A stretch of DNA of 64,000 nt. Origin: Apus apus (Eukaryota; Chordata; Aves; Apodiformes; Apodidae). Shown one piece after another: positions 11,090-26,000 of this stretch. Both the position numbers and the translations under genes were made by a program. Within the stretch, counting starts at the first letter, position 1. Each line of letters opens with the position of its first letter. Below the pieces are notes generated by a model. That model worked only from the letters and a program-made list of their open reading frames with translations. It did not search any database and was not told the DNA's origin. The stretch lies in the NCBI RefSeq assembly GCF_020740795.1, contig NC_067285.1, positions 78,594,842 to 78,658,841 of the forward strand, given 5' to 3'.

Positions 11090-14000
11090 GTAAGATTACT
11101 TTTATTTAAGAAACTTTGGTCTGGAACAAATTACTACTTTCTTCATTTTCTGAACTGCTCATCTCAGCAGTCTTCTGAAGCTTGCAGTTACTATTCACAA
11201 ACAGAAAACAAAAAAATAGAAATCCAGTGGGATATGAAATTTTCAGACTGAGAAATACATCAGGAAATAAAGGATATACTTATTTTAACTTCATGAGTTA
11301 TACCACTAGTAGGATTAAAATAAATAAAAATTACTGTAAGGTTTGGGCATTTGATTTTTTTTTTTTTAATTGTACCAAGTGATTTAAGAAATGAGAAGGA
11401 TTTCAAGCACATTTTCGTATTCTATCCTGTTTAACCCCTTACAGGTTCCTAAATTATTGCTACCATACCTATAAGTAAACCATTTTAGGATTGTTTGAGT
11501 GCAGCTATTAATGGTATGTAATAGTTTATAAGTGAAAAGAGGATTGACTGTATTAATAGTGATTGGGCTAACTGAATATTTAACAAGTTTTCTGTCCAAG
11601 TCAGATATATGACGGTTTGATCTGTTAAGATATCAGGTACTGACAATTGTCAGATCCACTATAATTTCATTTTTAATACTTTAGTATTAACTGCTCTCCA
11701 ACCCAACAGTACTTGAAGTGAATTTACAAAATATGTATTTCTAAAATGAATTTTACGTTTTGTTTAGCTGGATCATCGATACAATGAATTCAAGCTCCGG
11801 GCAATTATGTCTGAGCATAAGAAGACAATCACAGCCATATCTTGGTGTCCCTACAATCCTGACATGTTTGCAAGTGCCAGTGCAGATAGTTTAGTGATTA
11901 TTTGGAATGTGACTGAACAGAAAGTTGTGGCCAAGCTGGACAATACAAAAGGTATTTCAGACATTGAGATCTATTTGATCCCTACAGCTTTGTCCTCCAC
12001 TGGTTCCAGAAATAATTGATATAGAGTAAATTTTAAGCAGTTGGTAGACCAGAGGTTTAAGAATTGCGTAACACAATATTCTTGTCAAAGTTGTTGTAGT
12101 TCATTTTAGAAAATAATGATAGTGTGTTTGAGTGAATTGTTCTAAACCATCTAGTAGTTGGTAAAGAAAGAGGTTGTTCTTTTTTCTAAAGTACTTGACC
12201 AATTCAAGAATTTAGTTTGGCATTGATTATTTATTGAGCAGGTGAAAAAAAAAAAAAGTTTTCCATCATGGTATTGAAGGTTAAACAATTTCATGTTAAA
12301 CTTTGTGTGTTTTAATGATAATTTAACAGAAGTGAAAGCAAATAAAATCTGGTCTTGAACAAATTCAAGTGTAATTTATCAGTGAATATGGAAAACAAAT
12401 ATTCTAATGCTTGTTTACCTGCATCTTCTCTCGGAACTTGAAACTGCCAATTAAAAGATTGTAGCAGAAGTTTAGGGGGTTTAAAGTCTGTGTTCGCCAC
12501 CTTTCGCTGCCCCACTCTTGCTCATTCCCTTCAGACAAAACCAGTACCTGTATTTCCCTTCTTACAGTCAACCTCTGTCAGGTGTTCCTGACTCCTACAT
12601 TTGCATGTAGGTGCAACCCAAGACCAGTCAGTATTTCAGGATCTTCAGGCAACTGAGTTAAAACTGATATATCCTGAAGGAAGGTATCAAGAGTTCCCTT
12701 TCATTACAGAGCTAGCTTTCCAGTTTCATCAAAAATATCTGCCTCTGTCATACTTATCTCTAAATTAAATTGTGTGTTGCAAAAAAATAGACATCTTAAA
12801 GTTTTTATTATTTTATCAGCCTACTAGCAGATGGTTTACAATAAAACAATGGTGAATGGAATTGTGAATGAATGTAAATATTGCTTAGAGGATCAGGCTT
12901 ATCCACTTCCATATGTGTGATTGTCTTTGCCACTAATGAAATCAAGTGTATCATAAAACACAGCCCATCAAAGTAGTATTAAAACAATTTGGGAAATAAT
13001 TCTACTTGCTGCTTATGGGTGTGTGTTGTTTACTTTTACACCATAAGATGTTCACACAGTTGTCTAAATATCAGTCTAATAATTTTTATGTAAAGTAATT
13101 ATTTTTACAGCTTTTCAAGACAATTGCTGATACTGGGACAAGCATTAATACACTGAATTTCATATCCACATTCTTACAAGGTTTACCTATATGTTTCAGG
13201 AATTCCTGCATCACTTAGCTGGTGCTGGAATGGAGGGGATGCTGTTGCATTTGTGTCCCACAGAGGTCCATTGTACATTTGGACTATCTCAGGACCAGAC
13301 AGTGGGGTAACTGTCCACAGAGAAGCACATAGTTTCTTGTCAGATATCAGTCTGTTTAGATGGCATCCAAAGAAAAAAGGAAAAATAGTATTTGGACATA
13401 CTGATGGAAGCCTATCTATTTTTCAGCCAGGTAAAAACTGATACAGTAAAATATTTATTTATATATGTATTATTTTTGTCTCTGTATATAATTCTGCATT
13501 TTTTTCATTTAGGTTTTTTAATGTATGCACATATGTAAAACCTGTTCTTAGTTCGTAGTGTTCCTACTCCTTCAATATCACAAAAATATGTTTTCTTAGA
13601 TAAAGAACACAGAGCATTTTCTTTGTATCTTCTCCCTTTTGTGACCAAGATAACACTGCAATTTTCAGTAAGTACAATAAATCGGGGGCTTTTTAGGGAA
13701 TGATAACAGCTATGATCTTCTGCAGAACTGTATTTCCCAGCAAGCTTGTTCTTCTGAATTGACTCACTTGAGTCTTTTGCTTAGTATCTTACTTTGCTTG
13801 CAGTTGATCTAGAGTCCTCCACTTCGTATTCTAAAGACCTCTGCATTTTTGTAGGTAGATTTGTAGAATCTCATGTTATACCTTATATTATTCATGATTC
13901 TGTTAAAGACTACATGGGAAAATATTTCTCTCCTTATGTCTGAAATCCACCAAGCTTGCCAAAGATCTACTTACAAAACAATTGTCAGAACTGAGTAGCA

Positions 14001-17000
14001 ATCTTTTTTTCTTGTAGAGCTGCCATTCAAGGCCCAGACTTGCATGGAATAAGAAATCTGAATATTTTAAGTCAAAGGATTATATTCCTGTAATTAAGGC
14101 AGTGATATTTGTGTGATCATAATGACTTTGAAAGGACACAGACCAATCTTAGTTTTATTTTAACTTGATTTCTTTATGCTATTTGAAAAAGATGAAGAAT
14201 TTATTTAGATAAAAATGTAGATGTATTAAGAATAGATCACAAAATTTTTGGTGAAGAGACAGATTAATTAAAATATGTTTCAAAATTAAGTAATATTAAA
14301 AAATCGATTGTATCACTATAATAAAATATAGTACCATTACTGTGGTTACCCTTTCAAAACTACCTTTATATGTGTCATAACATTCATTTTTAACTGAAAA
14401 TGTAGGCTTATCTGAGTTAAATTTTTAACCAACAGTGGGTTTCTAGATTGCAATTTATGGGTGTTGAATTAGATATTTAATAACCTGTTCCTGGATTCTT
14501 GACCTGTAACATGTATTTGAAACTGTGCTGCAGGCTTTTACTCTTGGAAGTTGTTAGGACAATGTGTCTGATTTAACATACTTTTATTTAGTATAAAATT
14601 ATGTTAATACACTTGATAGCTTATTCTAATCTCACTGGTTAGTAGAGCAGGCTACTAAAAATTTCAAGGAGAGACAAAATGATGTTTGCAAAACTTTTAA
14701 CTATTGAAAAGATATACTTGTTTTCATATTGAAATAATCTGTTTTCTTATGCTCTTAAAGGTTCTAAAAATCAGAAACATGTCTTAAGACCAGAGTCTCT
14801 TGAAGGAACAGATGAAGAGGATCCAGTTACAGCACTGGAGTGGGACCCCTTGTCAACTGACTATCTTCTTGTAGCTAATTTACATAATGGTATTCGACTA
14901 GTTGACTCTGAGTCTTTGTCCTGTATCACAACTTTTAGTTTTCCCAGTTCAGCAGCATCTGTTCAGTGTTTAGCTTGGGTTCCTAGTGCACCTGGAATGT
15001 TTGTAACTGGAGGTAAGCCTTTTATTTGGTTTATACAAAGGTAATAAATATAGGGCTAAGTCTTCTACACTGATACTTTGTATGATCCTTCTGTTTCTTA
15101 ACATTTCTACAAATAAAACCATACATGCATTGTGCAAAAAAACCCCAACCATATAAGTGTGGAAAAGAACAGAAACTACATTGGGCAAGTTTTGTATTTG
15201 GTTTTTTTTATTATTTGTTGCATACATAAACAAGTGACTTTGCTTTTTATACTAAATAATGTTTTCTTCATGCATGCTTGAACAGCGAATATGAGTTGCT
15301 TTGGGAGTAGGAATAAAAATTTATTGTTCTATGTCACGTCTCGCTCCAGCTTATATTTCTCTATTTTTAAAAGGATTAAAAAAAATAAAAATCAGGCTAT
15401 TTCTTGCCCCTTTTCTGCATCATAGACATTAGTGCTCAGGTTGAAGGACTAATGAGTAAGAAAACTGAGGCTTTGAAAATATTTTATAATGAGAGAGGTT
15501 CCATGGAGCTTCTCTGCTGAAGTTTAAATAACTAAGGCTACTAACTATTTTATTAATAGTGACACTACCATGGAAATTAGATCATACTTACAAAATTCTT
15601 CTTAGGATTCTAAGTTTAATTCATGTTGTATTTTTTATTAAACTGGTCCTTAGACTGCATATCTCTGTGTACGGTAAAAAGATAATAATAATTTTTTTTT
15701 AATAAATTATTTCAAGTGTGGTTTTTTTTAACCCTTAGATTCTCAGGTTGGTGTGTTACGTATTTGGAATGTTTCACGTACAACACCTGTAGGTAATTTT
15801 AAATTGAAGAAAACTGGTTTCCATGGTTTGCATGTTCTAAGTTCTCCTCCAAAGAAAAAGCGTAAGTGTAATTGTTATTGTTATTCATTGCAATGGCTAC
15901 AAGCTAAGAAAATCTTTTTTGTGTATTTTGTTATATCCAAATTGATCTCTGTAAATTTGTGTCAGATCTGTAGTTCTTTATTAAATGAAGTACCCTCTGG
16001 TGCCAGTGGACTAGAAAAATGTGCAAAGGATCAAGCACTTCATCAGGTCCTTCTTTAGTAGTCCAGGCTTCTGTTTTGATTCTTATTGGAATGCAAAGCA
16101 TTACTCTTTCTAATTGTTACTTATTAAATGAAAAAATAAAAAATCATCTTGTCTATATATATTTTTTCCTTTTTTTTATTAAGCATATTCATCACAGTAT
16201 CCTACTAAAAATCACCATACATCCTCAACAAGTGAGGCTGTTCCTCCTCCAACTTTAACCCAAAACCAAGCATTTTCACTTCCTCCTGGACACGCAGTCT
16301 GTTGCTTCATGGATGGTGGAGTGGGGCTTTATGACATGGGAGCCAGGAAGTGGGATTTCCTTAGAGATTTGGTATGTTTCCTCTCTGTTTTTCATTCAGG
16401 TTCTTTTTTACCTAAAGGGCAAAATTATTTGTTTTTAAAATAAATATTTTTTCTTGGTTGTTTTTTTTAGCTTAAGTTTTTTTAATTCTGTTTTTTAGTA
16501 ACTCGGTTCCAATGGAAAATGCTGACAAGTTCCTGGCATTGCATCACTCTGTTGTTTCAGGAAATTTTTCTATCTTTAATAATGATCTATAAGGAGTGTT
16601 ATAGTCCAAGCTATTTTGTGCCTTTTCATTTGGACTGATGAGCCAGTTTTTTTGGAACTCATAATGGATCTGACAGGTTATAATACAATGTATTTTAGAG
16701 TTTGATCTAGAGTTGGACTTCTCAAAAAAGTAAAATTAATAAAAATGGATTAAATATTTGTTTCATTTAAGGGACATGTTGAGACCATCTTTGATTGCAA
16801 ATTCAAACCTGATAACCCTGATCTTCTTGCTACAGCTTCATTTGATGGCACAATAAAAGTTTGGGACATAAATACTTTAACAGCAGTTTACACATCTCCT
16901 GGTAATGAGGGTGTTATTTATTCCCTTTCTTGGGCTCCAGGTAAGAATATTTTGCACTAGGTCTAAACATTCTTAGGATTAGCATTGACTAGTAGCAATT

Positions 17001-20000
17001 CGTGTTATAAAAGTATAAGTTTTATCTAGAAGGGTATCTTACAATGTTTAAGCATAACTTTTATCTGTGAAGCCTGTAGAATTCAGTGCTTCAGACCTTG
17101 TTGAGACATACCCTAATGAGGAATTAGATCAATATTTCATACTGAAATGACACAGAGTAGAGGGAGGAAAATCTCCAGAGCCTTTTGAGCATTACATTAT
17201 GCAAATGTTAAAAAGGCTTTCTTTGCATGGGAAGCAGCTGGTTAAAATATTTCAGATTCTATTTTGTGTGGAATAGTGGAATATAAGTGTTTCTTTCTCT
17301 TTCTTCTTTGTGTAGGTTTCTAATCACTTAAGAGCTCTGCTTTTACTTCTTAGAATAGAGAGTATCTTTTCAGCAAAGTATCTGCTTTTTCTTATAGATG
17401 TCACTGAAGTCTGCAAAATTTTCATCGTAAAACTATTCTGTAACCCACTTAGGTGAAACTGGGAGTACAATTCAGATAGTTAATGTCATTAGGTGGTGAT
17501 AGGTAGGCTTTTGTATTGTGTTTTAATACTTTGGATAGCAGATGCATTTTCTAAAAAGTCTAAATAATTCAGCTCACTGCCTTTCTCTCCTATGCTTTTA
17601 AACTAAGAAATAATAGCTGGCAGGAAAAAATACTGTAATGGGAATCTTAATATAGTTTGCATATGTGAAATTAATTGGCACTTTTTTCATTTCAGAGAGT
17701 CTCTTGCACCTTGTTTCTCTTCACAGATAATTTGTCTTGTTATATGGAAATTATGGCAATATAAAATATGGTGGTTTATTTTGTGGCATTTTATTTTGAA
17801 ATTTAAATTCAGTTTGTAGGAGTTTCTCACATTGAGAGAACAGTTTGTTTACTAGGCAGGTGCTTTTCAAATCTTGAATTCTCAGGGTTTTTTTAAAGTA
17901 ACTTTAGGCTACTTGGAAGCATGTGCTTCAATTTCAGCTCCTTACCATCCTGTCCAAAAGTTTCTGTCCATCCCAGACAGAACTTTTCCTGCTTCTTTAA
18001 CATCCCTTACTCCTAGAGTTCCTCTCCACCTTGTACTATCATTTATCTTTATTCCTAATATATAATCCAATGCCTGCCGCCATTTGTATTTGGTCTCAAA
18101 AGACCTTTGAACATATTAATAACATTTTTTCCTCTTTTTTGTCCTGCCATTCTCCTACCTGACAATCTCTTCCCATCTTATACATGTGCTTCTCCAGATT
18201 CCTGCATAGATTGCCTTTTCTGCTTTTGGAGTGTGGTAGAAAATAACAGTCAAAACATATATATAAATGTCCATGTAGCTCTTTAGTAAAAGTATAGCTA
18301 TACTGGGATAGAAGGTCACTGTGGTGAGGAGAATTTGGAGGCTTTTGTATTAGGCTTTAATTCAGTTTTCAGGGTCTCACTCTCGAGTTACACATTCAGA
18401 TATTCTGCCCTGTAGAGCATGGTTACAGATTCAAGTACATTCTTAATGGCCATGGTGCAAGATTAAGAAGACAAAGTACTGTTTTATGTTCTGTTGCATT
18501 CTTCCATTTTTTGTAGAACATAGGGAACTTTAAAAAGAAATGCTGTGGTTACTACAACTTGAAACTTTGAGATTGTATCTGTCTTTAAGTCATGCATCAT
18601 GAACATTATTTCCTTGTCACCTTAATGCCACCTTTCAGCAGGCATTGAGAATACTTTTTGCAACAATACTTCTATTCTGCCCTTTCACCAAAATAATGTA
18701 GAAAAAGCAGGTCAGGCTTTTGTTGAAACTGATCTTTGTGACTTAATATCAAATGCTGGCCTTGAACTATGAAAACCTCTTGTTTATGTGCCACTGATGT
18801 ATTGTTGTTTTTTTTTATATTACATACCTTGAATTTAAAGTAGAAATATATTAGTGAAACAATATTGTTATCTTATGTTTTTGTGAGATCTTACAAATAT
18901 CTTTCTCTGAAGGAGACCTGAACTGCATAGCTGGTGCAACATCCAGAAATGGTGGCTTCATCTGGGATGTCCGAAAAGGCAAAATGATAACCAGATTCAA
19001 TGAGGTAAGACGAGATTACATCTTTTTTTGTCTACATGTAATGTAAGTTAGGTGTCAATAAATAAAGATGGGTCTAAGTTGATAGGTTTTTCAAAAGTGC
19101 TGCAATATGAAATCCTACAGAAAGAGTTATGTAGGTGACAGTTTATCTCTGAGGCAGTAGTGTTTTTTACTTCCTCTGACTGGGTTTGTGACATGAGACT
19201 GATGAAGCATCACACATCTCCATTATCTTTCAATTGGTCCTGTAGAGATACACAGAAAAAGTATAGCTGGTTCTTTCTTAGACACGTAAATGTGTATGGT
19301 CATATAGACTTTAAACTGGATATCAAAATGTAAAATTATGTTCAGTGTTTTCAGTGGCAAGGCCTAGAAGTCTAGAGCAATAAAGCTCCATTTTGCAGCA
19401 CACTAAACAGGATGCCTTAGTTCGACTCTTGCTGTGTATTTACCTGACATCTCCTCAAGCATCTGCAAGTCCTGAAACAGTAGCATAATTATTCTGGGCG
19501 GAAAGAGCTATTTAATATAATGTTGTAGTATTCTATACTCTTTTGTATTCTTACTACATAGCTGTAATCATCAGATTATCTTCCAATTACACAGACATAA
19601 TTAACTGTGGCACCTGTGTCAGAGGACAAAGGATGCTCTTTAAGAAGACAGATATGGGAGAGGGGAATGGGCAGAAAACAGATACACATTAATGAGCTTT
19701 TGAGTTCTAACACACAGAAGATTTGCACTTGTGCTACTAAACATCTTTTCTCAAACGCTCGTCCTGATACACATCCCACTTAAATTTTCACATACCACAA
19801 TAATTCACGCCTACTATCTTCAGTATTCCAACAAGTAGCTAACCTTTATTCAAGCTTCAAGCTCATATTGTTATGGCTTGCTCATTCTTCAACTTAACCC
19901 AGTTTTGTTTCTTTAATCTTGGAAAGCATGGCTGTTTTACTGTCTCTCTTCTCAGTCCCAGTTTTTTGGACTTGAATTCTCAAATATTCCAGCTATACTG

Positions 20001-23000
20001 GGGACTCATTCTAATGTGGTTTTGTGCAGTATACTTCACTAGGAGAACAGGGCTGAAGCCCATAGGAGAATAAAATGAAAAAGATGAGTCAATAGATGAG
20101 AGAAAAAAGGGGTGAATTATTTCTTATTGATAGGTATTTTGCATTTTTTGAAGCATGGAAAGAATGGAATCTTCTGCATTGCCTGGAGTCATAAAGATTC
20201 CAAAAGAATAGCAACCTGCAGCAGTGATGGATTTTGGTGAGTGTTACTGGAAGAAAAAAAATAATTACTAAATGCACTTCTCCAATCAGTAAACTTTGAC
20301 AGTAGTATCAGTGATTAATTTAAAAAATGTTCTTACTGGCCCAAACTTGGATTATATTGATCTTCTGTACTTGTTAGGGTAAATTTTTGATGATTTTGAG
20401 AAAAAAAATGAAGTGTTTGCAAAAGGTATAGTGCCTAAGACACTGTGATAGCAAAACTGAGTATTGATTTTTATTTAGCTAATACTATTCTTCTAGGTTT
20501 CTTATCTGTAGATATGGAGGATGCTTTTCCAAAGCAATCCCACTACTTGTCTTCATTTTTTAATATATTTATTTTTTTAAGTTTGTTATTTCAAGGACTA
20601 GGAATCCCTAGGTACACCTTAGATTTTGGGCCATAAGGATCCTTTCAGGGAGGGAGGTGCTACAGTGGACATTTTTACAGCCCTTCTGAAGGAACATGAA
20701 CTCTGAAGTCCAATTAAATGTTTAATTGGGAAATACGTAGTTAGCCTTGTAGTTGTGAGGGTGCAGGAATAAAGATTTCTTATATTCCTTCTGTATACTG
20801 TTTTGCTATCTGGCTTATTTGCACAGAATCAAACTTTTGGATAGCCTACTCAGAATGCTTTTTTCCTTAAAATACTGCATTGTAATTGGTTTCAGTATTA
20901 TTCGAACCATCGATGGCAAGGTTCTTCACAAGTACAAGCATCCAGCTGCAGTGTTTGGCTGTGATTGGAGTCAAAACAACAAGTAAGTAAAAATCAACTC
21001 AAATTGATCACCAATTTAAATGTATTACCAATAAAATAGCACAAAATTATTTAGAATGTATTATTTACTGTGATGTTAGAGCACTGAAATTGTTGCTGTT
21101 CCACAACAGGATATGTCTGTAGCAGTTCTATATTGCCAGTAGTGTATTTCATTGCCCAGCATGTCGAGTAGTACAAGGACTACCTAACTTTCAGAAGAGG
21201 ATCTTTTTTTCTCTTCCATCAATAAGAAATTCTCTGGCTGAGTATATAGCATGGGGGGAAGCAGACATTCAATACCAGTAAATGGGGGTTTAAATTGGTT
21301 TCCTGTTAATGAACTGATAAGCTGAAGACATAGCAGGCAACTAAAAATCCCTGTGGTACATGTTGAGTTTGCAGATAATTCCTAATAACAATGTGGTAAC
21401 ATTTTGTCAAAAACTAATTACACAGTAAATCAATGTATTAATGGTTGTGTTGCGTGGTTGGTCAGACTGCAGTGCAAATACTGTTCCCCATTGCAACTAA
21501 TGGATCATTATCAGTTTTTTTCTGATTTTTGTATATTTAATTGAGGTCTCAATAATTACATCATAAAGAGACAAAGGACAAGCAAAAATAAGCTAATTTT
21601 GAAGTAAATTGCAAAATATGCATCATACTTATTTTCAAACTAAAAAAAGATAGCTGCTTTTGATTATTCCAGTGACCAAGGATTTTACTGTTTCTGTTTT
21701 GCAGAGATATGATAGCTACTGGCTGTGAGGATAAAAATGTTCGTGTTTACTACTTGGCAACCAGCTCAGATCAGCCACTGAAAGTTTTTACAGGGCATAC
21801 TGCAAAGGTGTTTCATGTACGGTGGTCTCCCCTGAGAGAAGGAATCCTCTGCAGTGGCTCTGATGATGGGTGAGTGTTTCTGAATCATTAGAAAACTGAA
21901 AACCTCAAGCAAGGCTAATAGAGAAAATTTAGATCTTGAGTTTTACTGGTGCTGGTGCCTTCAAAAATTCTGTGAATAATATAATAATCTAGATCTCTCC
22001 CTTGTTCAGATTCAAGCTGTAGCTTTCCTGTTAGCTTACTATAGTATATAGGCAGTGGGGTAGTTTTCTAAAATTGTCACCACTGCTGTAGCAATGCTAG
22101 TTTCTGAATGCTTTCCCAAGAGTAGAGTCAGTAACTGGTAACCCGTTACTTCCAGGAATGGTACAAGGAGGATACTACATGTTTGCAATATGTGTAAAGA
22201 TATAAGTGCAAGATCTGCTCTTATTTAATGTCTTTCAAAAGTAAAATTAAGTAGAAACTGTAGAAATTTTAATGGGGTGCTGGGTACTTCTGTTTTGTTG
22301 CTTTTTATGACTTTCTTTGAGGGAGAGCACATCAGTCTATGGTAAACCATTCTAAGCCATTTCCCTGCAGAATATACAAAAGTTTTCTGAAGAGGATCAC
22401 AAGTTTGGAGTGTTGTCTATTAGTTCATAGTGTCATGATTTATGAAAGAAGACAACTTGACACCACACCTTTTATGTGTAAATCCTCTCTATTTCACATG
22501 AGCAAGTAGTGAATCCAAAATTCTGTCATGGTGTCATTGTGAGATATTCTGATTTTATTAGTAAATATAGGGCTATGTAATAAGTTATAATTACAGAGGG
22601 ATTTCCAGAAAACAGTCACACTTTCACCTTGAGGGAAGGGGATCGTTATTGCAGGCAACACAGGAAGGAAGTCTTTTGAGTTTATTGTACTTGGTAACAC
22701 TCCTGTTCATAGTTAGCCTCTATCAGCTGTATCAGTTGTCCTGTTTAGCACCTAGGCTTATGCAGTGCTAAGGAACAGTATGCAAGGGTCACACATGAAC
22801 ACATATTGCTGTAGGGAAATATATATGTAAATATATAAAATGCCTTTCTAACATGCATATTCTACTTTGATGCAAGGCCCATCAAATGGCCCCTTTGCAG
22901 CACTGAAGAAACTGTAGTAAGTGCCTTTGCTGCCATGAGTGAGCTTTGGTAATGTATCTGATAATTGTGATCCTGGCTTAATTTTATTACATTATCTTTT

Positions 23001-26000
23001 CAAGAAACTAAGCTTTTAATTTCCTGATTCTGTAGTCTTCTCAGCTGTATCCAGTGATATCAACTACAGAAAATATAAGGAATTATTAGAAATGTACTTG
23101 GTTGAAAGGGAACTAAAAATAGTAAGAAATCTGGTTTGAATTCTTCCTCATTACTTGTGCATTAGAGGTGGGAGTTTCAAAATTTAAGATCATGTGGTGT
23201 CCACTTCTGCCATGTGACCAACACCACATTCAAATAACTAGAGTAGAATAGAATATTTCCATTGAAAGGGACCTACAATGATCATCTACTTTAACTCCCT
23301 GAGCACTTCAGGGCTGAATAAAAGTTAAAGCCTATTTTTAAGGGTGTTGTCAAAATGCCTCTTAAACACTGACAAGCTTGGGGCATCAACCACCTTGCTA
23401 GAAAACCTGTTCTAGTGTTTCACCACCCTCTTGGTAAAAAAAAATACTTCCTAATGTCAAGTCTCAACCTCCCCTGAAGCAGCTTTGAACCATTCCCATG
23501 CTTCCTATCACCAGATCCCAGGGAAAAGAGATCAGCACTTGTCCCCCTCAGGAAGCTGTACAGAGCAGTGAGGTTGCCCTCAGCCTCGTTTCTCCAAACT
23601 AGACAAGCCTGAAGTCCTCAGCCACTATTCATAGGACATGCCTTCGAGTCCTTTCACCAGCTCTATTGCTCTCTACATTTAAGGACCTTCGCATCCTTTT
23701 TGAATTGTATGGCCTAGAAGTGCACACAGCACTTAAGGTGAGGCCACAGCAGCACTGAATACAGCAGGAGAATCTCCTCTTTTGACTGGCTGGTTATACT
23801 GTGTTTGATGCACCCGGGGTGCAGGTTGCCCTCCTGGTTGCCAGGGCACACATCTGGCTCGTATTGATCCTGCTGTCAGCCAGCACCCACAGGTCCCTTT
23901 CTGCGAGGCTGCTGTCCAGCCACTCCTCTCCTGGTTCATACATTTGTCTGGTGTTACTCTGTTCTAGGTGCAGAATCCACCATCACTGTGGTGAACTGTC
24001 TTTGAGGTATTTTGTATCCAATCCTAAACATGAAGGGCATTGCCTTCAAGCTCTCCTTTTACGACTTCTATAAACATATTGCAATTAAATATTCTGATAA
24101 ACTTGAAGTTTAGAATATTGCTGAAGTTAAGAGATTTAATATGAAGAGATACTCATTTTTCAGTAGGTGATTTGATGGACATAGGTCTTTTTTATCCTGT
24201 TTCAGTACTGTTCGAATATGGGATTATACACAGGACGCTTGTATAAATGTTCTTAGTGGACATACAGCTCCAGTACGAGGACTGTTGTGGAATCCTGAAA
24301 TTCCTTACCTTCTAATATCTGGCAGTTGGGACTATACAATTCGAGTCTGGGACACAAGAGATGGAACATGTTTGGACACAGCTTATGATCATGGTGCAGA
24401 TGTATATGGTAATATTTTTAAATTTTATTTCTGAATCGAAATGCATTTTTAAATGTCTTTAAATGTATAAAATAGTTTAATCAAACTGGTCATTAAACTT
24501 AATTCTTCATCTACAATTTTAAACGTCCTCTCTTCTAGGATTGACATGTCATCCTAGTCGTCCATTTACTATGGCATCTTGCTCTCGTGACTCCACTGTG
24601 AGACTTTGGTCATTAACACCTCTTATAAGCCCTCTACAAATAAATATCTTAGCAGATAGATGTTGGGATGAGATTATAGGTAATACAGGTAAGTACATTG
24701 TATATACCATTGTTTAATTTTCTGTATGTTACTGTACTTTTTTTACTGTTGTTTTTTTTACTTTTTTAAATTACATATAAATCTTCATGTGTTTTAGATC
24801 GTGCTGTGGAATCTGGTGCTCCTCCTTTGCTCTGTGGTAAAGTTTCCAGGGATATTAAACAAGAAGTGGAAAAATTGACCAGAAATTCTCAAGGAAAAAA
24901 GCTAAGGTGGTTTTCAGAATGTTTTTCAGTAAGTATTCTACAAACTTAAGGATGTTGTCAGTGTGCATGACTTTCTCTTCTGAAGTCAATCTCCAGAACT
25001 GAAATTTCTTTCTTCTCTACCATTTTTTTTTCTCTCTTTCTTAAAGGGAGCTCAAAAAATGCACAGAAATCTGTTGTGTCTCTTAAGAGCTCTGCTTGTA
25101 AATATGTCCATGACTGAACTGTCTGCCAGTTGTGAGCATCAATTTTTAACTAAGTTGAATAGGTGGATAATTTAATTTTCCATAATAAAAGTTGGATTTG
25201 ACAAGAATTTTCTGTTGAAGAAAATGAAAAGATGTTGTCAAACTACATTGGACTTTTAAATTTTAGTCCATCAAAGGGACAGCCTCATTACAGATAAGGT
25301 TTGTAATGCCCAAGTGCCTGTTCCAGAACTCCTGTATTATCTTTTAGGAGCTGTAGAACTATGCCAAGCCCCAGGATCCATCTGTTGCCTTTGCTCCACT
25401 GCACAGTTATGTTTCTATAAGTCACTGCAGAATCTCTGTGCAATTGAGTCAAAAATGTAAACTCCTGGGTCCCTGGGAGTGCTTACATGCACAGGAGCTG
25501 AACTTGAGGTGGTAGAGCAAGGACAAAAATGACCTAGAACTACAGCTTGTGTCAAACACCATTGTAATTCAAGTCAATATACTGATCTCCAATGACCTAA
25601 TTAATCCAAGATATTTGTTTTGATTTCTAGCTAAATTGAAGTACATGATTTAGAAATGCTGAAACAATCTTAATCAATTACAAATACTGAAAATTCCTGT
25701 TTTATTTAAAATATCTTTTTATAGAATTCCTTGTTTTACAAAAGTTATACAATTTGATGTCTTGTGTTGATTTGACAGTAAAACTGTTATAAGACTGTTA
25801 GAATTTTCTAGGAGCAAAAACTGGTTTGGGGTTGGGTTTTTTGGATTTGTTTTTTTTTCTTTCCTACTAGGATCATCTGCTTTTCACCAGCTCAGAAATT
25901 ATTGGACTTCTAAACTGTAATCCTGTTAGTCTTAGAAAAGCTCCTTGAGGTCAAAAGTTTATTTTTTTTTTAATTATTTTTTTTAATTACTCTCTTTTAG

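Noticed and set aside
23801-24073. 90-codon + strand frame near 23.8 kb
   Set aside because: It lies largely over the antisense CR1 fragment and carries no known domain.
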